The notes below the pieces were generated by a model that saw nothing but the letters and a program-made list of their open reading frames with translations, did not search any database and had not been told where the DNA came from. The translations under genes were made by a program, and so were the position numbers. 64,000 nt of DNA from Methanofastidiosum sp. (lineage in GTDB: Archaea > Methanobacteriota_B > Thermococci > Methanofastidiosales > Methanofastidiosaceae), in contig DAOSDU010000003.1 in assembly GCA_035362715.1 (NCBI GenBank), forward strand, positions 1-64,000, given 5' to 3'. Below are positions 8,841 to 16,606 of the stretch, piece after piece. Every line of letters starts with the position of its first letter. Position 1 is the stretch's first letter.

Positions 8841-9494
8841 TCATACGCCCATTATATCTTCAACATAACTTAATTCGATACCTGTTGTTGTTTCACCAAC
8901 AACTGCCCCTTTGTCATTTACAATTATACAAGCCCCAATATAGGATACCCCTCTGTTTAGAGTCGACATTCTTACATCGACCTTTAACAGGTCTTTTATA
9001 AGAGAAATGTCTTCTTCCTTAGCTTCTTTGTGTACAAGGCAACCTGTGTTATTTGTCCTTGCCACACTGCCCACATATTTGTGATTTCCTATTGAAGCTA
9101 CAGTAGTTTCAACGCCGAGTGCATCCTCAATCAGTTTCTGCTCATTTGTCAGCATGGGGCTGATTATCGCACCTTTATCATTTGAAAGGATAAGGTTTCC
9201 AACAGCAGTTTCCTTTGTATTTAGGATGCAGTTATTTATACCCACATCCTCTATTAATTGAAGCTCTTCATCCTCAATTACATAAGGAAGTATAATCCCG
9301 TTATTGTTACCTGCAATATAAATGCCTGCTAGATCAGTTGCTGCAATTGTACTTAATATTAATTCAGTTCCAAGAGCTTCCTTTAGAGTTTCGGCATGAG
9401 CTCCAATATCTTCTCTTACGATAGTAATATTGTTATTAGTAAAACTGAATATACCAATAAACGGATTGCCGCTGATCTTCAACTGTCTTATCAT
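8841..9494 (-). CDS. eif6: Translation initiation factor 6
   Basis: Anti-association factor aIF6 that binds the large subunit and prevents premature joining. 217 residues built from five pseudo-repeats of about 45 residues, each with a short beta-alpha unit. Visible repeat cores include 'NNNGIILPYVI', 'NDKGAIISPML' and 'NNTGCLVHKEA'. Length matches the archaeal family. It lies between L31e and LX in the translation operon. Confidence 0.95.
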   Translation of the reverse strand: MIRQLKISGNPFIGIFSFTNNNITIVREDIGAHAETLKEALGTELILSTIAATDLAGIYIAGNNNGIILPYVIEDEELQLIEDVGINNCILNTKETAVGNLILSNDKGAIISPMLTNEQKLIEDALGVETTVASIGNHKYVGSVARTNNTGCLVHKEAKEEDISLIKDLLKVDVRMSTLNRGVSYIGACIIVNDKGAVVGETTTGIELSYVEDIMGV

Positions 9495-9499
9495 TAACT

Positions 9500-9775
9500 T
9501 TACTCCGCAAGATAAGCAGTAACGACGTCTCTCTTTTCTTCTTCTCCTTCTTCGCCCTTTACTATCTTAATCTTAATTTTTGAAGGAGAACTCTCAATGC
9601 CTTTTTCCCAGAGTTTTTCATTTAAGATTTTGTCAATCTTCACATTCTCGCATTTTGAATGCTTTACAACAAACTCTCTCAAGGCTCTTGTTGCTCTCGC
9701 AGCCCTCTGTTGTCTTGGGGCTTCTTTTACTTTCCTTAAGGGTACTACATACATTCTCTCTTCATTATTATCCAA
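9500..9775 (-). CDS. rpl31e: Large ribosomal subunit protein L31e
   Basis: 50S protein L31e, about 91 residues, with 'RMYVVPLRKVKEAPRQQRAA' and the family's 'LNEKLWEKGIESSPSKIKIK'. The longest frame opens with GTG at 9784, but that GTG is part of GAGGTG. A TTG at 9775 lies exactly six bases after it and is the better start. The same spacing recurs for L10e, LX and L37ae here. It is downstream of L39e and five bases upstream of eIF6. Confidence 0.94.
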   Translation of the reverse strand: MDNNEERMYVVPLRKVKEAPRQQRAARATRALREFVVKHSKCENVKIDKILNEKLWEKGIESSPSKIKIKIVKGEEGEEEKRDVVTAYLAE

Positions 9776-9786
9776 AATCCTCACCT

Positions 9787-9942
9787 CTACTTCTTAAGAG
9801 AAGTTCTTCGCCAATTTCTTCTTTTTGGATGTGATCTAATTTTTAGTTTAGTTTTGGCCCATACCCAAACAGGGACTCTTCTGTTTTGATTTAAGGCCTT
9901 ACCTAGTCTCTTCTTTTTTCCGAGTCCTTTGTTTCTAGACAT
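9787..9942 (-). CDS. rpl39e: Large ribosomal subunit protein L39e
   Basis: Short basic protein of 51 residues lining the 50S exit tunnel. Reading the minus strand from ATG at 9942 gives MSRNKGLGKKKRLGKALNQN followed by 'RRVPVWVWAKT' and a basic tail 'RSHPKRRNWRRTSLKK', diagnostic of L39e. GGAGGAT lies just upstream as ribosome-binding site. It is the first gene of the translation operon ending in prefoldin alpha. Confidence 0.95.
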   Translation of the reverse strand: MSRNKGLGKKKRLGKALNQNRRVPVWVWAKTKLKIRSHPKRRNWRRTSLKK

Positions 9943-9946
9943 GATA

Positions 9947-9985
9947 ATCCTCCGATAATAGCGAGTTTATTAGGCTTTTAAATAT
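9947..9985 (-). promoter_or_regulatory. Promoter and ribosome-binding site of the L39e operon
   Basis: On the minus strand an ATATTTAAAAG element (9975-9985) resembles an archaeal TATA box about 35 bases before the L39e ATG. A second AT-rich candidate lies further upstream near 9990. GGAGGAT (9947-9953) is the ribosome-binding site. Predicted from sequence only. Confidence 0.5.
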
Positions 9986-10160
9986 CTATTTATATGTCTT
10001 TTGTTTATGATTCAGACAATATTATTCTGTTTAAAAAGCTTTCAATCAGAATAAAGCCACTATTAATTTAACTCTAGAATAAGAATTTGTAAATATAAAA
10101 AATAAAAGGACTTTTCCTATAGTGATTAGAAACAAACCTTTTACAAAAAAACTCTACTAC

Positions 10161-10325
10161 TTAATATCTTCTTGGATTCTTCTTTTGGTAGCAATCCCTA
10201 CAGTAAACAGGTCTTGTGCCATCTGGTTTAAATGGTACTTCGGTTTCCTGTCCACAAGCTGCACATGTTACTTTGTGCATTTCACGAGGTGGTCTGTTGT
10301 AGCCGCCTCGGTTTTCGCCATACAT
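10161..10325 (-). CDS. Small CxxC-x17-CxxC zinc-binding protein
   Basis: 54-residue protein encoded on the minus strand. After a Gly/Arg-rich start comes 'EMHKVTCAACGQ' and then 'EVPFKPDGTRPVYCRDC', with exactly 17 residues between the CxxC pairs, ending in 'YQKKNPRRY'. This matches the small CxxC-x17-CxxC family found in bacteria and archaea, thought to bind zinc and perhaps nucleic acid. AAGGAG precedes the ATG. Its function is unknown. Confidence 0.85.
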   Translation of the reverse strand: MYGENRGGYNRPPREMHKVTCAACGQETEVPFKPDGTRPVYCRDCYQKKNPRRY

Positions 10326-10348
10326 TTTTATTACTCCTTTATATATTT

Positions 10349-10364
10349 GGCCATTTTACTGGCC
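10349..10364. promoter_or_regulatory. Short hairpin in the leader of the CxxC protein gene
   Basis: GGCCA (10349-10353) and TGGCC (10360-10364) form a 5-bp inverted repeat with a 6-base loop. It lies between the predicted TATA element (minus strand, near 10390) and the ribosome-binding site of the CxxC gene, so it would be in the 5' leader of that transcript. It may be regulatory or chance. Confidence 0.3.
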
Positions 10365-10419
10365 CTAAACATAATATATGTAATTAGTTTATAAAGTTGT
10401 CGATTTTACTTGATAGATT

Positions 10420-10449
10420 TTATATCAAATATTCATTCTATTGATATAA
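10420..10449. promoter_or_regulatory. 9-bp inverted repeat in a divergent promoter region
   Basis: TTATATCAA (10420-10428) and TTGATATAA (10441-10449) are perfect inverted copies separated by 12 bases. They lie in the 290-base gap between the divergently transcribed CxxC and TPR genes, just upstream of the CxxC TATA element. A dimeric regulator site is plausible, but AT-rich DNA gives such repeats often. The rest of this gap is AT-rich with no gene that I can support. Confidence 0.3.
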
Positions 10450-10615
10450 TTCCCAGTATTTTTTATATAATTAATATAATTTACTATCTTCAATCAATAC
10501 AAACATATATGCTAATAATTTCTTAATGTAAATTTGTAAAATAGTTATATTTTCATACAAAATACTTATATACTCATTGAGATAAGCCAACGCACATATA
10601 ACTAGGGGTGTTATT

Positions 10616-11191
10616 TTGGAAGACATTTCTAACTGTTTCAAGTGCGGGTCTAAACTCCCGGAAGAATCTAACTACTGTTTTAAATGCGGATTTAAAATAA
10701 AAAATGAACAAATTGACAGCATATATTCGAAAGAGTCTTCAAAAGAAGATTCTCATTACCACCACAAGGCATCACAGAAGTTTTTTATATCCGGACTTTC
10801 ATTGTTCAGAAGTGGGGAATATTCAAAAGCTATTACTAACTTTACAAAGGCAATTGAATTAAAGGAAGATTTTGCAGAAGCCCACTACCAAAGAGGTCAG
10901 GCGTATGTCAAAGAAAGCAAGTATGAAGATGCAATCAATGACTTTACCAAGGCCATAGAGATTGACCCGGAGTTTAAGGACGCCTATTTCCAGAGGGGCA
11001 ATATCTTTTTTGAGAGAGGATCTAAGGAGAGAGCAAGAGAAGACTATGAAAAGATCATAGCACTTGATTTTGAAATAGCCTCTCAACTATATGATAGATT
11101 GCACAGTTTCATGGAGTCTTGGGTGGCTAACATAATCAGGAACAACAAGACTGCCCCTAAAATAGAAACGGATTTTGTTAATGATTCATAA
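10616..11191 (+). CDS. Zinc-ribbon TPR-repeat protein
   Basis: 191 residues. The N-terminus is a double zinc ribbon, 'CFKCGSKLPEESNYCFKCG' (residues 7-25), followed by a short linker and at least two clear TPR units from about residue 58: 'SLFRSGEYSKAITNFTKAIE' and 'EDFAEAHYQRGQAYVKESK', with a third 'DAYFQRGNIFFERG'. TTG start with GGGGTG upstream. No membrane segment. Likely a protein-protein interaction scaffold; the partner is unknown. Three neighbours at 16.6-18.7 kb also carry zinc ribbons. Confidence 0.8.
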   Translation: MEDISNCFKCGSKLPEESNYCFKCGFKIKNEQIDSIYSKESSKEDSHYHHKASQKFFISGLSLFRSGEYSKAITNFTKAIELKEDFAEAHYQRGQAYVKESKYEDAINDFTKAIEIDPEFKDAYFQRGNIFFERGSKERAREDYEKIIALDFEIASQLYDRLHSFMESWVANIIRNNKTAPKIETDFVNDS

Positions 11192-11194
11192 TTT

Positions 11195-11731
11195 TTAGAT
11201 ATTATATTTTCTTATTTTTTCTATAGGTTTTCTATTCTTCTTTCGAGGAGAATCGGCAGGATAACCAACAGCAATAATAAGTGAAACTGACTTGTTTCTT
11301 GGGATATTAAGAATCTTCTTAACGTTATTTTCGTTAAAATAGCCAAGGATACACGTTCCAATGCCTTCTTCTGTTGCCTTAAGGCAGAAGTGCGAGGCCA
11401 CAATCCCTGCATCCATAAGGGTATAGTCCCTACCTTGGGAAAATCTTCCAAGAAAGCTTGTCATTAAGGGGTTCTCGTTTACTAAAGCAACAAGCACCGG
11501 GGCTGCGAGTGAGAATTTATTAAATGACGCCACTTTATCAAAAGTCTCTTTTGCAACACTCTCTTTTAATTCTGGATCATCTATAACTATGAAGCTCCAC
11601 GGCTGGGCATTTACTGCAGAAGGTGCGAGTCTTGAAGCTTCAAGGCACCTTTCAATCTTCTCCCTTTCAACACCTTTTTCAAGATATTTTCTGCAGCTGT
11701 ATCTTTTTTCACAAAGTTCTAAAAAATCCAA
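11195..11731 (-). CDS. Nitroreductase-family flavoprotein
   Basis: FMN-dependent NAD(P)H oxidoreductase fold, 178 residues. N-terminal 'CEKRYSCRKYLEKGV' provides the FMN-phosphate-binding Arg/Ser cluster. 'SRLAPSAVNAQPWSFIVIDD' and 'GTCILGYFNENNVKKIL' are typical of the family. It begins with TTG five bases after GGTG and directly follows the SdpI-like gene, so the two are probably co-transcribed. The physiological substrate is unknown. Confidence 0.88.
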   Translation of the reverse strand: MDFLELCEKRYSCRKYLEKGVEREKIERCLEASRLAPSAVNAQPWSFIVIDDPELKESVAKETFDKVASFNKFSLAAPVLVALVNENPLMTSFLGRFSQGRDYTLMDAGIVASHFCLKATEEGIGTCILGYFNENNVKKILNIPRNKSVSLIIAVGYPADSPRKKNRKPIEKIRKYNI

Positions 11732-12370
11732 TTATTCACCTTTATGGATCTTTTTGTATTCAACATATGAGTATACAACAGCAAAGACGGACACAGCTAA
11801 GATTGGAGCTATAATCACGATAAATGCAATTTCTTCGAAGAATGCTCCAAAAAGGGCTATGATTCCTGATGCTCTGAAAAGCTTTCCGCCGAGCTTGTGG
11901 GTCTTTTCCCATACTTCTTCATCGCTAATTGTCCATGGGGTCCTGATTCCGATAAAGAAGTTGCTCTTTATTTTTTCCAAAGCAACACCCATATAAAAAA
12001 ATATGGCTGCAAAGGCCGGCGCCATCATCTGGACCATATTAAACCTGTACCCAAATGCCGATAGTATTGATAGAACGTATATATAAAAAAGAAATCCTAT
12101 TGTTACTAAAATTATCCCCTGATAATAATCCTTAAAATCCTCTATATTTTTTTTCCTTGGTTCAAGCTTTGGGATAAAGACAAAGAGGGCAAATAGACCA
12201 AAGGATAACGTAGGCAATAAAAACAGCCCCCAAAATTTGTCCATATAACCGTCAATTTCTCCCTGGGCATTCCAGTGAGTGGGCATCATATCCGGTGCAT
12301 GAGGATAAACAAATGCACCGACAATAAAGGAAATAAATATTATTCCTAAAGAGATATCGTTAGCTTTCAT
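11732..12370 (-). CDS. SdpI/DUF1648-family membrane protein
   Basis: 212 residues with about six hydrophobic segments. The N-terminal DUF1648 signature 'MPTHWNAQGEIDGY' and the SdpI-family signature 'NFFIGIRTPWTISDEEVW' followed by 'THKLGGKLF' are both visible. In Bacillus, SdpI gives immunity to a secreted toxin and acts in signalling, but most homologues have no known role. The mRNA may be leaderless: a CTATTTAAAC element lies about 25 bases before the ATG and no ribosome-binding site is seen. Confidence 0.85.
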   Translation of the reverse strand: MKANDISLGIIFISFIVGAFVYPHAPDMMPTHWNAQGEIDGYMDKFWGLFLLPTLSFGLFALFVFIPKLEPRKKNIEDFKDYYQGIILVTIGFLFYIYVLSILSAFGYRFNMVQMMAPAFAAIFFYMGVALEKIKSNFFIGIRTPWTISDEEVWEKTHKLGGKLFRASGIIALFGAFFEEIAFIVIIAPILAVSVFAVVYSYVEYKKIHKGE

Positions 12371-12385
12371 GACGCCAAAGAAGCA

Positions 12386-14188
12386 CTATAGTTTAAATAG
12401 TTTTTTTATTTTTGGCCATTTAATCATGTGATAAATTTTGTGAGAAACAGTTGATACCTCCCTTTCAAATCCATCGGAGATTTTGAATTTATCTTCATCG
12501 TCTCCTATATCCTTTGCGATTCTGTAGGCTTTTAAGAGGTCAGATTTTGTGATAATACCATAAATTTGTTTTGATACTGGATCTAGCACTAGAACTCTCC
12601 CACATTTTCTTTCGTCCATTATACTCAATATCTTTGGCACAGTGTCATAGGGAAATACAGAGTACGGAGGGGACATCACGTCCATGATTTTTAGAAAAGG
12701 TATCTTTTTACTATCTATATTTTTGACTTTGTTATTGGATATGACGCCTAGTAGCTCCCCATCTTTTATCACTGGGAATCCTAGTTTTTTGTATTTCTTG
12801 ACATAGTCCCAAAACTTCTTTAGGGGCATGTCCGGTTCCATCGAAATTATTTCTTTAGACATTATATCACTGGCCCGGACGTCGTTTAAGTCCTTGGAAA
12901 AGGACTTCACCGTTGATAGCTTTCTATCAAGCTTTATACTGTCGATTGAGGATCTTCCCAAGAAAATTATTGACACTCCATAGCTCACCATTACTGAAAG
13001 CATTATAGCAGGTATGATTGAATAGTCCGAGGTCATCTCTGGAATCATGACTATGCATGTCAAGGGGACCTTTGCAACGCTTGCAAAAAATGCACCCATC
13101 CCGATAAGTGCATAAGCTTCAGGATAGCTTACTGTGTTTGGTGCAATATGAACAAAGATTAGCCCCATCGCACCTCCAATCATTGACCCTAAGTATAGAG
13201 AAGGTGAAAATAATCCGCCTGAAGCACCTGAGCCCAAGGTGAATGAAGTTGCAAGCATCTTTGCTATAAAAAGAAGTAGTAATAGCGATAGTCCGATTCT
13301 CCCAGAAAGTGCCGCATTTATCCCTTCAAAGCCACCACCTAACACCCCATACTGAACAAACGAGAAACCAATCAAACCTGTTAAAAGTCCACCAATGGCC
13401 GGTTTATAGTAAAATGGAATTTTAGCCTTTTCAAAGCTGTCTTCTATAAGATAGAATATTTTAATGAATACGTATGAGGCAACTCCGGTTACAACTCCAA
13501 GCAACATGTAAAATGGCACTTCTGATGGATTGAATGCAAAAGGTATGGCGTGTATCATCGCCTCTTGGCCTAAAAACGCCCTAGAAAAACTCACTGAAAT
13601 TACCGAGGCAAGTGCAATCGGTATTACGCTTAGAGGTGAGAAGCTAGAAAGAATTAATTCAAAACCAAAAATTGCACCGCCTAGAGGGGTATTAAAAGCA
13701 GCAGAGAGGCCAGAGGATAACCCACACACAACAAGTATTCTTGTTTTCCTCTCATCAAATTTAAAGAACTGGCCGAACGCAGAACCAATCGAGGCTCCAA
13801 TTTGTGCGATTGGGCCTTCTCTCCCTGCGCTCCCACCGCTTCCAATAGTTATTGCAGAAACTATTGTCTTAAAGAATGCGACCCTTTTTCTGATAATGCT
13901 CCCTTTGGCATTTATAGCGTACATGACTTCAGGGATGCCATGCCCTTTTGATTCCTTGCAATATTTGTATATTGTTGGTCCAACTATAAGTCCGCCTATC
14001 GCAGGTATGAAAATAATACTTAACGCTTCAAAGAATCCTCTTTGAAATATAGTTTCAAAGAAGTATTTGCTGTAATCTATCATTTTAGCAAAGATGATGG
14101 CACCTAGAGCCCCGAATATACCTAAAACTATAGCTATAGCATTAAGTTCTGCCCATTCTTTGAGATAATGTAAGTTTTTAATTTGCAC
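12386..14188 (-). CDS. ClC-family chloride channel/antiporter with CBS pair
   Basis: 600-residue membrane protein. Residues about 15-415 form the ClC core: 'GSGGSAGREGPIAQ' (116-129, with the gating glutamate at about 124) and the 'GGLFSPSLYLGSMIGG' filter segment. A gating glutamate in GREGP is common to both channels and H+/Cl- exchangers. A C-terminal cytosolic part carries two CBS domains (about 437-560, with 'DIMSKEIISMEPD' and 'VMSPPYSVFPYDT'), which often sense adenine nucleotides. GTG start with a TATA-like CTTTAAATTGG about 25 bases upstream and no ribosome-binding site, so probably leaderless. Confidence 0.92.
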   Translation of the reverse strand: MQIKNLHYLKEWAELNAIAIVLGIFGALGAIIFAKMIDYSKYFFETIFQRGFFEALSIIFIPAIGGLIVGPTIYKYCKESKGHGIPEVMYAINAKGSIIRKRVAFFKTIVSAITIGSGGSAGREGPIAQIGASIGSAFGQFFKFDERKTRILVVCGLSSGLSAAFNTPLGGAIFGFELILSSFSPLSVIPIALASVISVSFSRAFLGQEAMIHAIPFAFNPSEVPFYMLLGVVTGVASYVFIKIFYLIEDSFEKAKIPFYYKPAIGGLLTGLIGFSFVQYGVLGGGFEGINAALSGRIGLSLLLLLFIAKMLATSFTLGSGASGGLFSPSLYLGSMIGGAMGLIFVHIAPNTVSYPEAYALIGMGAFFASVAKVPLTCIVMIPEMTSDYSIIPAIMLSVMVSYGVSIIFLGRSSIDSIKLDRKLSTVKSFSKDLNDVRASDIMSKEIISMEPDMPLKKFWDYVKKYKKLGFPVIKDGELLGVISNNKVKNIDSKKIPFLKIMDVMSPPYSVFPYDTVPKILSIMDERKCGRVLVLDPVSKQIYGIITKSDLLKAYRIAKDIGDDEDKFKISDGFEREVSTVSHKIYHMIKWPKIKKLFKL

Positions 14189-14281
14189 TGATTATAGAAA
14201 TTCAATTTCCAATTTAAAGATTTACCTTCCTATACCAAAAAGCTTTAAAAACATAACAATAATGCTTTTTTAATACCAAGA

Positions 14282-14296
14282 GAGGTGAGTATTATT
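14282..14296 (+). promoter_or_regulatory. Ribosome-binding site deciding an ATT start for rps19e
   Basis: GAGGTGA (14282-14288) is a strong Shine-Dalgarno match. The only conventional start near the S19e N-terminus, GTG at 14285, lies inside it. Six bases after GAGGTG is an ATT codon (14294-14296), the spacing used by L10e, LX, L31e and L37ae in this window. Confidence 0.6.
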
Positions 14297-14743
14297 ACAA
14301 CAGTATATGATGTTCCTGCTGATATGTTAATCGATGGTGTTAAGGAAGAGTTGAAAAACGACAAGAATTTAGCACCACCCCAGTGGGCAACTTTTGCTAA
14401 GACCGGATCATCAAGAGAGAAAGCTCCAGACCAGAATGACTGGTGGTATATAAGAGCGGCATCTATAATGAGAAAGGTATATGTTTACGGGCCAGTCGGT
14501 GTTGAGACATTGAGAGTCGACTACGGCGGCAAAAAGAACAGAGGCGTAAAGCCTGAAAAGTTTAGAAAATCATCTGGGGCAATTATCAGAAAGATCTTTG
14601 CACAGCTTGAAAAAGGCGGATACATAACAAAAGCTGAGAAGGGAAGGATAATCTCATCACAGGGAATGTCTCTTCTTGACAAAAAGGCTTCCGAGATTAA
14701 GACACAGATAGCTGTAGATATACCTGAGCTTAATAAATATTAA
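14294..14743 (+). CDS. rps19e: Small ribosomal subunit protein S19e, apparent ATT start
   Basis: Archaeal/eukaryotic S19e, about 149 residues. 'TVYDVPADMLI', 'PPQWATFAKTGSSREKAP', 'WWYIRAASIMRKVY', 'DYGGKKNRGVKPEKF' and 'GRIISSQGMSLLDKKASEI' are diagnostic. Family members start M-x-TVYDVP. Here that position is ATT (14294), six bases after GAGGTG. The GTG at 14285 would extend the protein by three residues but overlaps the ribosome-binding site. It leads an operon with PDCD5 and a PP-loop ATPase. Either start leaves the product essentially unchanged. Confidence 0.93.
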   Translation: MTTVYDVPADMLIDGVKEELKNDKNLAPPQWATFAKTGSSREKAPDQNDWWYIRAASIMRKVYVYGPVGVETLRVDYGGKKNRGVKPEKFRKSSGAIIRKIFAQLEKGGYITKAEKGRIISSQGMSLLDKKASEIKTQIAVDIPELNKY

Positions 14744-14755
14744 TAAAGTGATTTT

Positions 14756-15085
14756 TTGCCGGATGATGCTGAAGCCATAAAGAGGAAGAAGTTAGAAGAA
14801 CTTCAACAGCAAGCGTTAGCTGATGAACAGGCTAGACAGCAGAAGGTTGAATTTGAGTTACAGAAACAGCAAATATTGCGCGCCCTTCTCTCCTCTGAAG
14901 CCAGAGAGAGACTTACTAGGGTGAAGATGGCGAGAAAAGAAGAAGGCGAACAGATAGAGCTTCTACTAATTCAGCTTTACCAGCAAGGAAAAATCACAAA
15001 GCAAGTTGACGATGCAATGCTAAAGCAGATCCTCGAAAGAGCTCTTATGAGCAATAAGAAGGAGTTTAAGATTCGAAGGATCTAG
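14756..15085 (+). CDS. PDCD5-like DNA-binding protein
   Basis: 109-residue archaeal homologue of PDCD5/TFAR19, a small helical nucleic-acid-binding protein. A charged N-terminal helix rich in Lys/Glu/Gln is followed by 'ILRALLSSEARERLTRVKMA' and 'QIELLLIQLYQQGKITKQVD', the family core. TTG start after GTGATTT. It sits 12 bases after S19e, an arrangement conserved in archaea, which suggests a translation-linked role. Confidence 0.92.
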   Translation: MPDDAEAIKRKKLEELQQQALADEQARQQKVEFELQKQQILRALLSSEARERLTRVKMARKEEGEQIELLLIQLYQQGKITKQVDDAMLKQILERALMSNKKEFKIRRI

Positions 15086-15090
15086 TCGTT

Positions 15091-15699
15091 ATGGAAACGG
15101 CTGTATTATTTTCCGGGGGGAAGGATTCCTCCCTTACCAATATTTTTCTAAAAAAAATACTTCCTTGTGAAATTACAAATTACACGATAACATTTGGCAT
15201 AAACTCCAACTGGAAATATGCTGAAGAAACTGCAAAGGCACTTGAATTTCCTTTTAAACTTTATGAAATTGATAAGGAATTACTAGAAAAGGCCGTCGAT
15301 CGAATTGAAAAGGATGGATTTGCAAATGATGGCATTACTTTCCTTCATAAATGGGTTATAGAGTCTTTTTTAGAAGATGTAACTGTCGACATGATAGCGG
15401 ATGGAACCAGAAGAGATGACAGAAGTCCTAGGTTAGAGCTTTCTGATATGAGGCGCATTGAAGATAAGTATGATGTAGCCTATGTAGCACCTCTTATGGG
15501 GATAAGCTACAGAATACTAAAACCAATATGTCATGCACTATTCTTCATAGAGGAAGGACCTACTGATTTGATTAAAAAAAGTGATTATGAATCTGAGATT
15601 AAAGACTTGATGAGGCAAAGAGGCCTTTATCCATACGATTTTTTCCCAAAACACTCCCAGAGCAGAGTTATTGGGTATAAAGATCGATACGCATTCTAG
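15091..15699 (+). CDS. Predicted PP-loop ATPase (COG2117-like)
   Basis: 202 residues. The N-terminal 'AVLFSGGKDSSLTNIFL' is a PP-loop pyrophosphatase motif (SGGKDS), as in ATP-dependent tRNA-thiolation and adenylating enzymes. 'DMIADGTRRDDRSPRLE' is a further conserved segment. It starts six bases after the PDCD5 stop and is the third gene of the S19e operon. Homologues have been annotated as possible tRNA-modification subunits, but the reaction is unproven. Confidence 0.75.
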   Translation: METAVLFSGGKDSSLTNIFLKKILPCEITNYTITFGINSNWKYAEETAKALEFPFKLYEIDKELLEKAVDRIEKDGFANDGITFLHKWVIESFLEDVTVDMIADGTRRDDRSPRLELSDMRRIEDKYDVAYVAPLMGISYRILKPICHALFFIEEGPTDLIKKSDYESEIKDLMRQRGLYPYDFFPKHSQSRVIGYKDRYAF

Positions 15700-15859
15700 C
15701 AATTATTCTAATTATCCCAATTGTTTTTTCTAAATCCTTTATATCTTAGTATTTTTAATTAGAAATTATTTAGTTAAATGTTACCTTTATTGTTTATCAT
15801 TATTAACTAAAATGATTAACTATATCTTCTCATCAATTCCCATAACAGGTGGTGAGTAT

Positions 15860-16315
15860 ATGGCAATGTTCGATGGAACTTATGCAAAATTCAAGAATCA
15901 GACGGAACTTGAGATCCTAAAGACTATCAGAACAGCACTCTACGAAGTTGGGTATCCTGGAGGAAAATATCTAGAAAAACTGCAGATAATTACCGCCATA
16001 TATCAGCTTTACAGGGCAAAGGATTTGGCTAAGGAACTTCAAGCAAAAGGCGATTATCCGTATAAGGATCTTATCACATCAATTTCTGTAGACATAGCTG
16101 GTCTTTCGCGAGAATTTGAATATTTAAGGGACCACCCTTCATTAGATAGGATAGATATGGCAAGAGAAAAATTATTTGAGATCAGAAATAATATGGTCCA
16201 GCTATCAAAAAATGTCGGCGTAACAGATGGAGAGATTTCTAATATTCTAAGAGATTATGCCCCGCGCCCAAATGAAGATCTTACAAGTTACCGCCAGAAA
16301 TCCCACAGAAGATAA
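15860..16315 (+). CDS. Conserved-looking helical protein of unknown function
   Basis: 151 residues, predicted almost entirely alpha-helical and soluble, with no cysteine motif and no membrane segment. It opens MAMFDGTYAKFKNQTELEIL and ends in a basic tail rich in Arg/Ser/His. The start is ATG 15860, preceded by GGTGGTGAGT; the upstream ATG at 15812 has no such site. A TATA-like ATTTAGTTAAA lies near 15770. It is the last plus-strand gene before the RNA candidate at 16.36 kb. I do not recognise the family. Confidence 0.65.
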   Translation: MAMFDGTYAKFKNQTELEILKTIRTALYEVGYPGGKYLEKLQIITAIYQLYRAKDLAKELQAKGDYPYKDLITSISVDIAGLSREFEYLRDHPSLDRIDMAREKLFEIRNNMVQLSKNVGVTDGEISNILRDYAPRPNEDLTSYRQKSHRR

Positions 16316-16359
16316 ATTCTTTTCTCTTATTTTTATAATGATTTTTTTAAAATAATTTG

Positions 16360-16580
16360 TTTGTCGCCCACCTAACTAACTCCGAAGCTCATCGTTTGGA
16401 TATCCTCTCTTCCTTCGGTAACTCTCGTGGTGGGCTGATCCCCATCATTGTAACCCCCGAATCATCTAAGCGATATGCCACATCACCGGGTGACCGTTGA
16501 CAGGGTATTACCCTTATATTTGCTGTTTCACTCATAGAAGAAAGATTTCCTCTCATGAACCCCTCGCTATAAGGGTAAAC
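16360..16580. ncRNA. Candidate structured non-coding RNA, strand unresolved
   Basis: The 291-base gap has no supportable frame but is GC-richer than other gaps and full of paired arms. TTACCCTTATA (16508-16518) pairs perfectly over 11 bp with TATAAGGGTAA (16568-16578). GCCCACC (16366-16372) pairs with GGTGGGC (16429-16435), enclosing a nested CCGAAG/CTTCGG stem (16382-16387 with 16413-16418). CAC/GTG arms flank 16484-16492. Both directions have a plausible TATA element: TTTTTATAAT at 16330-16339 for plus, and TTTATACC near 16598 for minus. I could not fit it confidently to RNase P or SRP RNA. A long regulatory 3' UTR of prsW is an alternative. Confidence 0.5.
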
Positions 16581-16606
16581 AATAGAGTATATTTTGGTAT
16601 AAATAG

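Noticed and set aside
10122..10394. 90-codon plus-strand frame
   Set aside because: It is the antisense shadow of the small CxxC-x17-CxxC zinc protein, whose cysteine spacing is diagnostic.
13530..14045. 171-codon plus-strand frame antisense to the ClC gene
   Set aside because: The ClC gene on the minus strand carries all family motifs in this stretch; the antisense frame shows no domain and no ribosome-binding site.
16428..16580. SRP RNA on the plus strand
   Set aside because: The stretch with UGUAAC and CGAUAUGCC looks like the archaeal Alu domain, but the helix 8 core (GGAAG with AGCAGC) is absent and the outer helix 1 partner lies upstream rather than downstream. I kept only a generic RNA call.
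16360..16580. RNase P RNA on the minus strand
   Set aside because: GAGGAAA and UAGAUGA are reminiscent of conserved regions, but the 3' ACAGAACCCGGCUUA-type segment that forms P4 is missing and the ends do not pair as P1.
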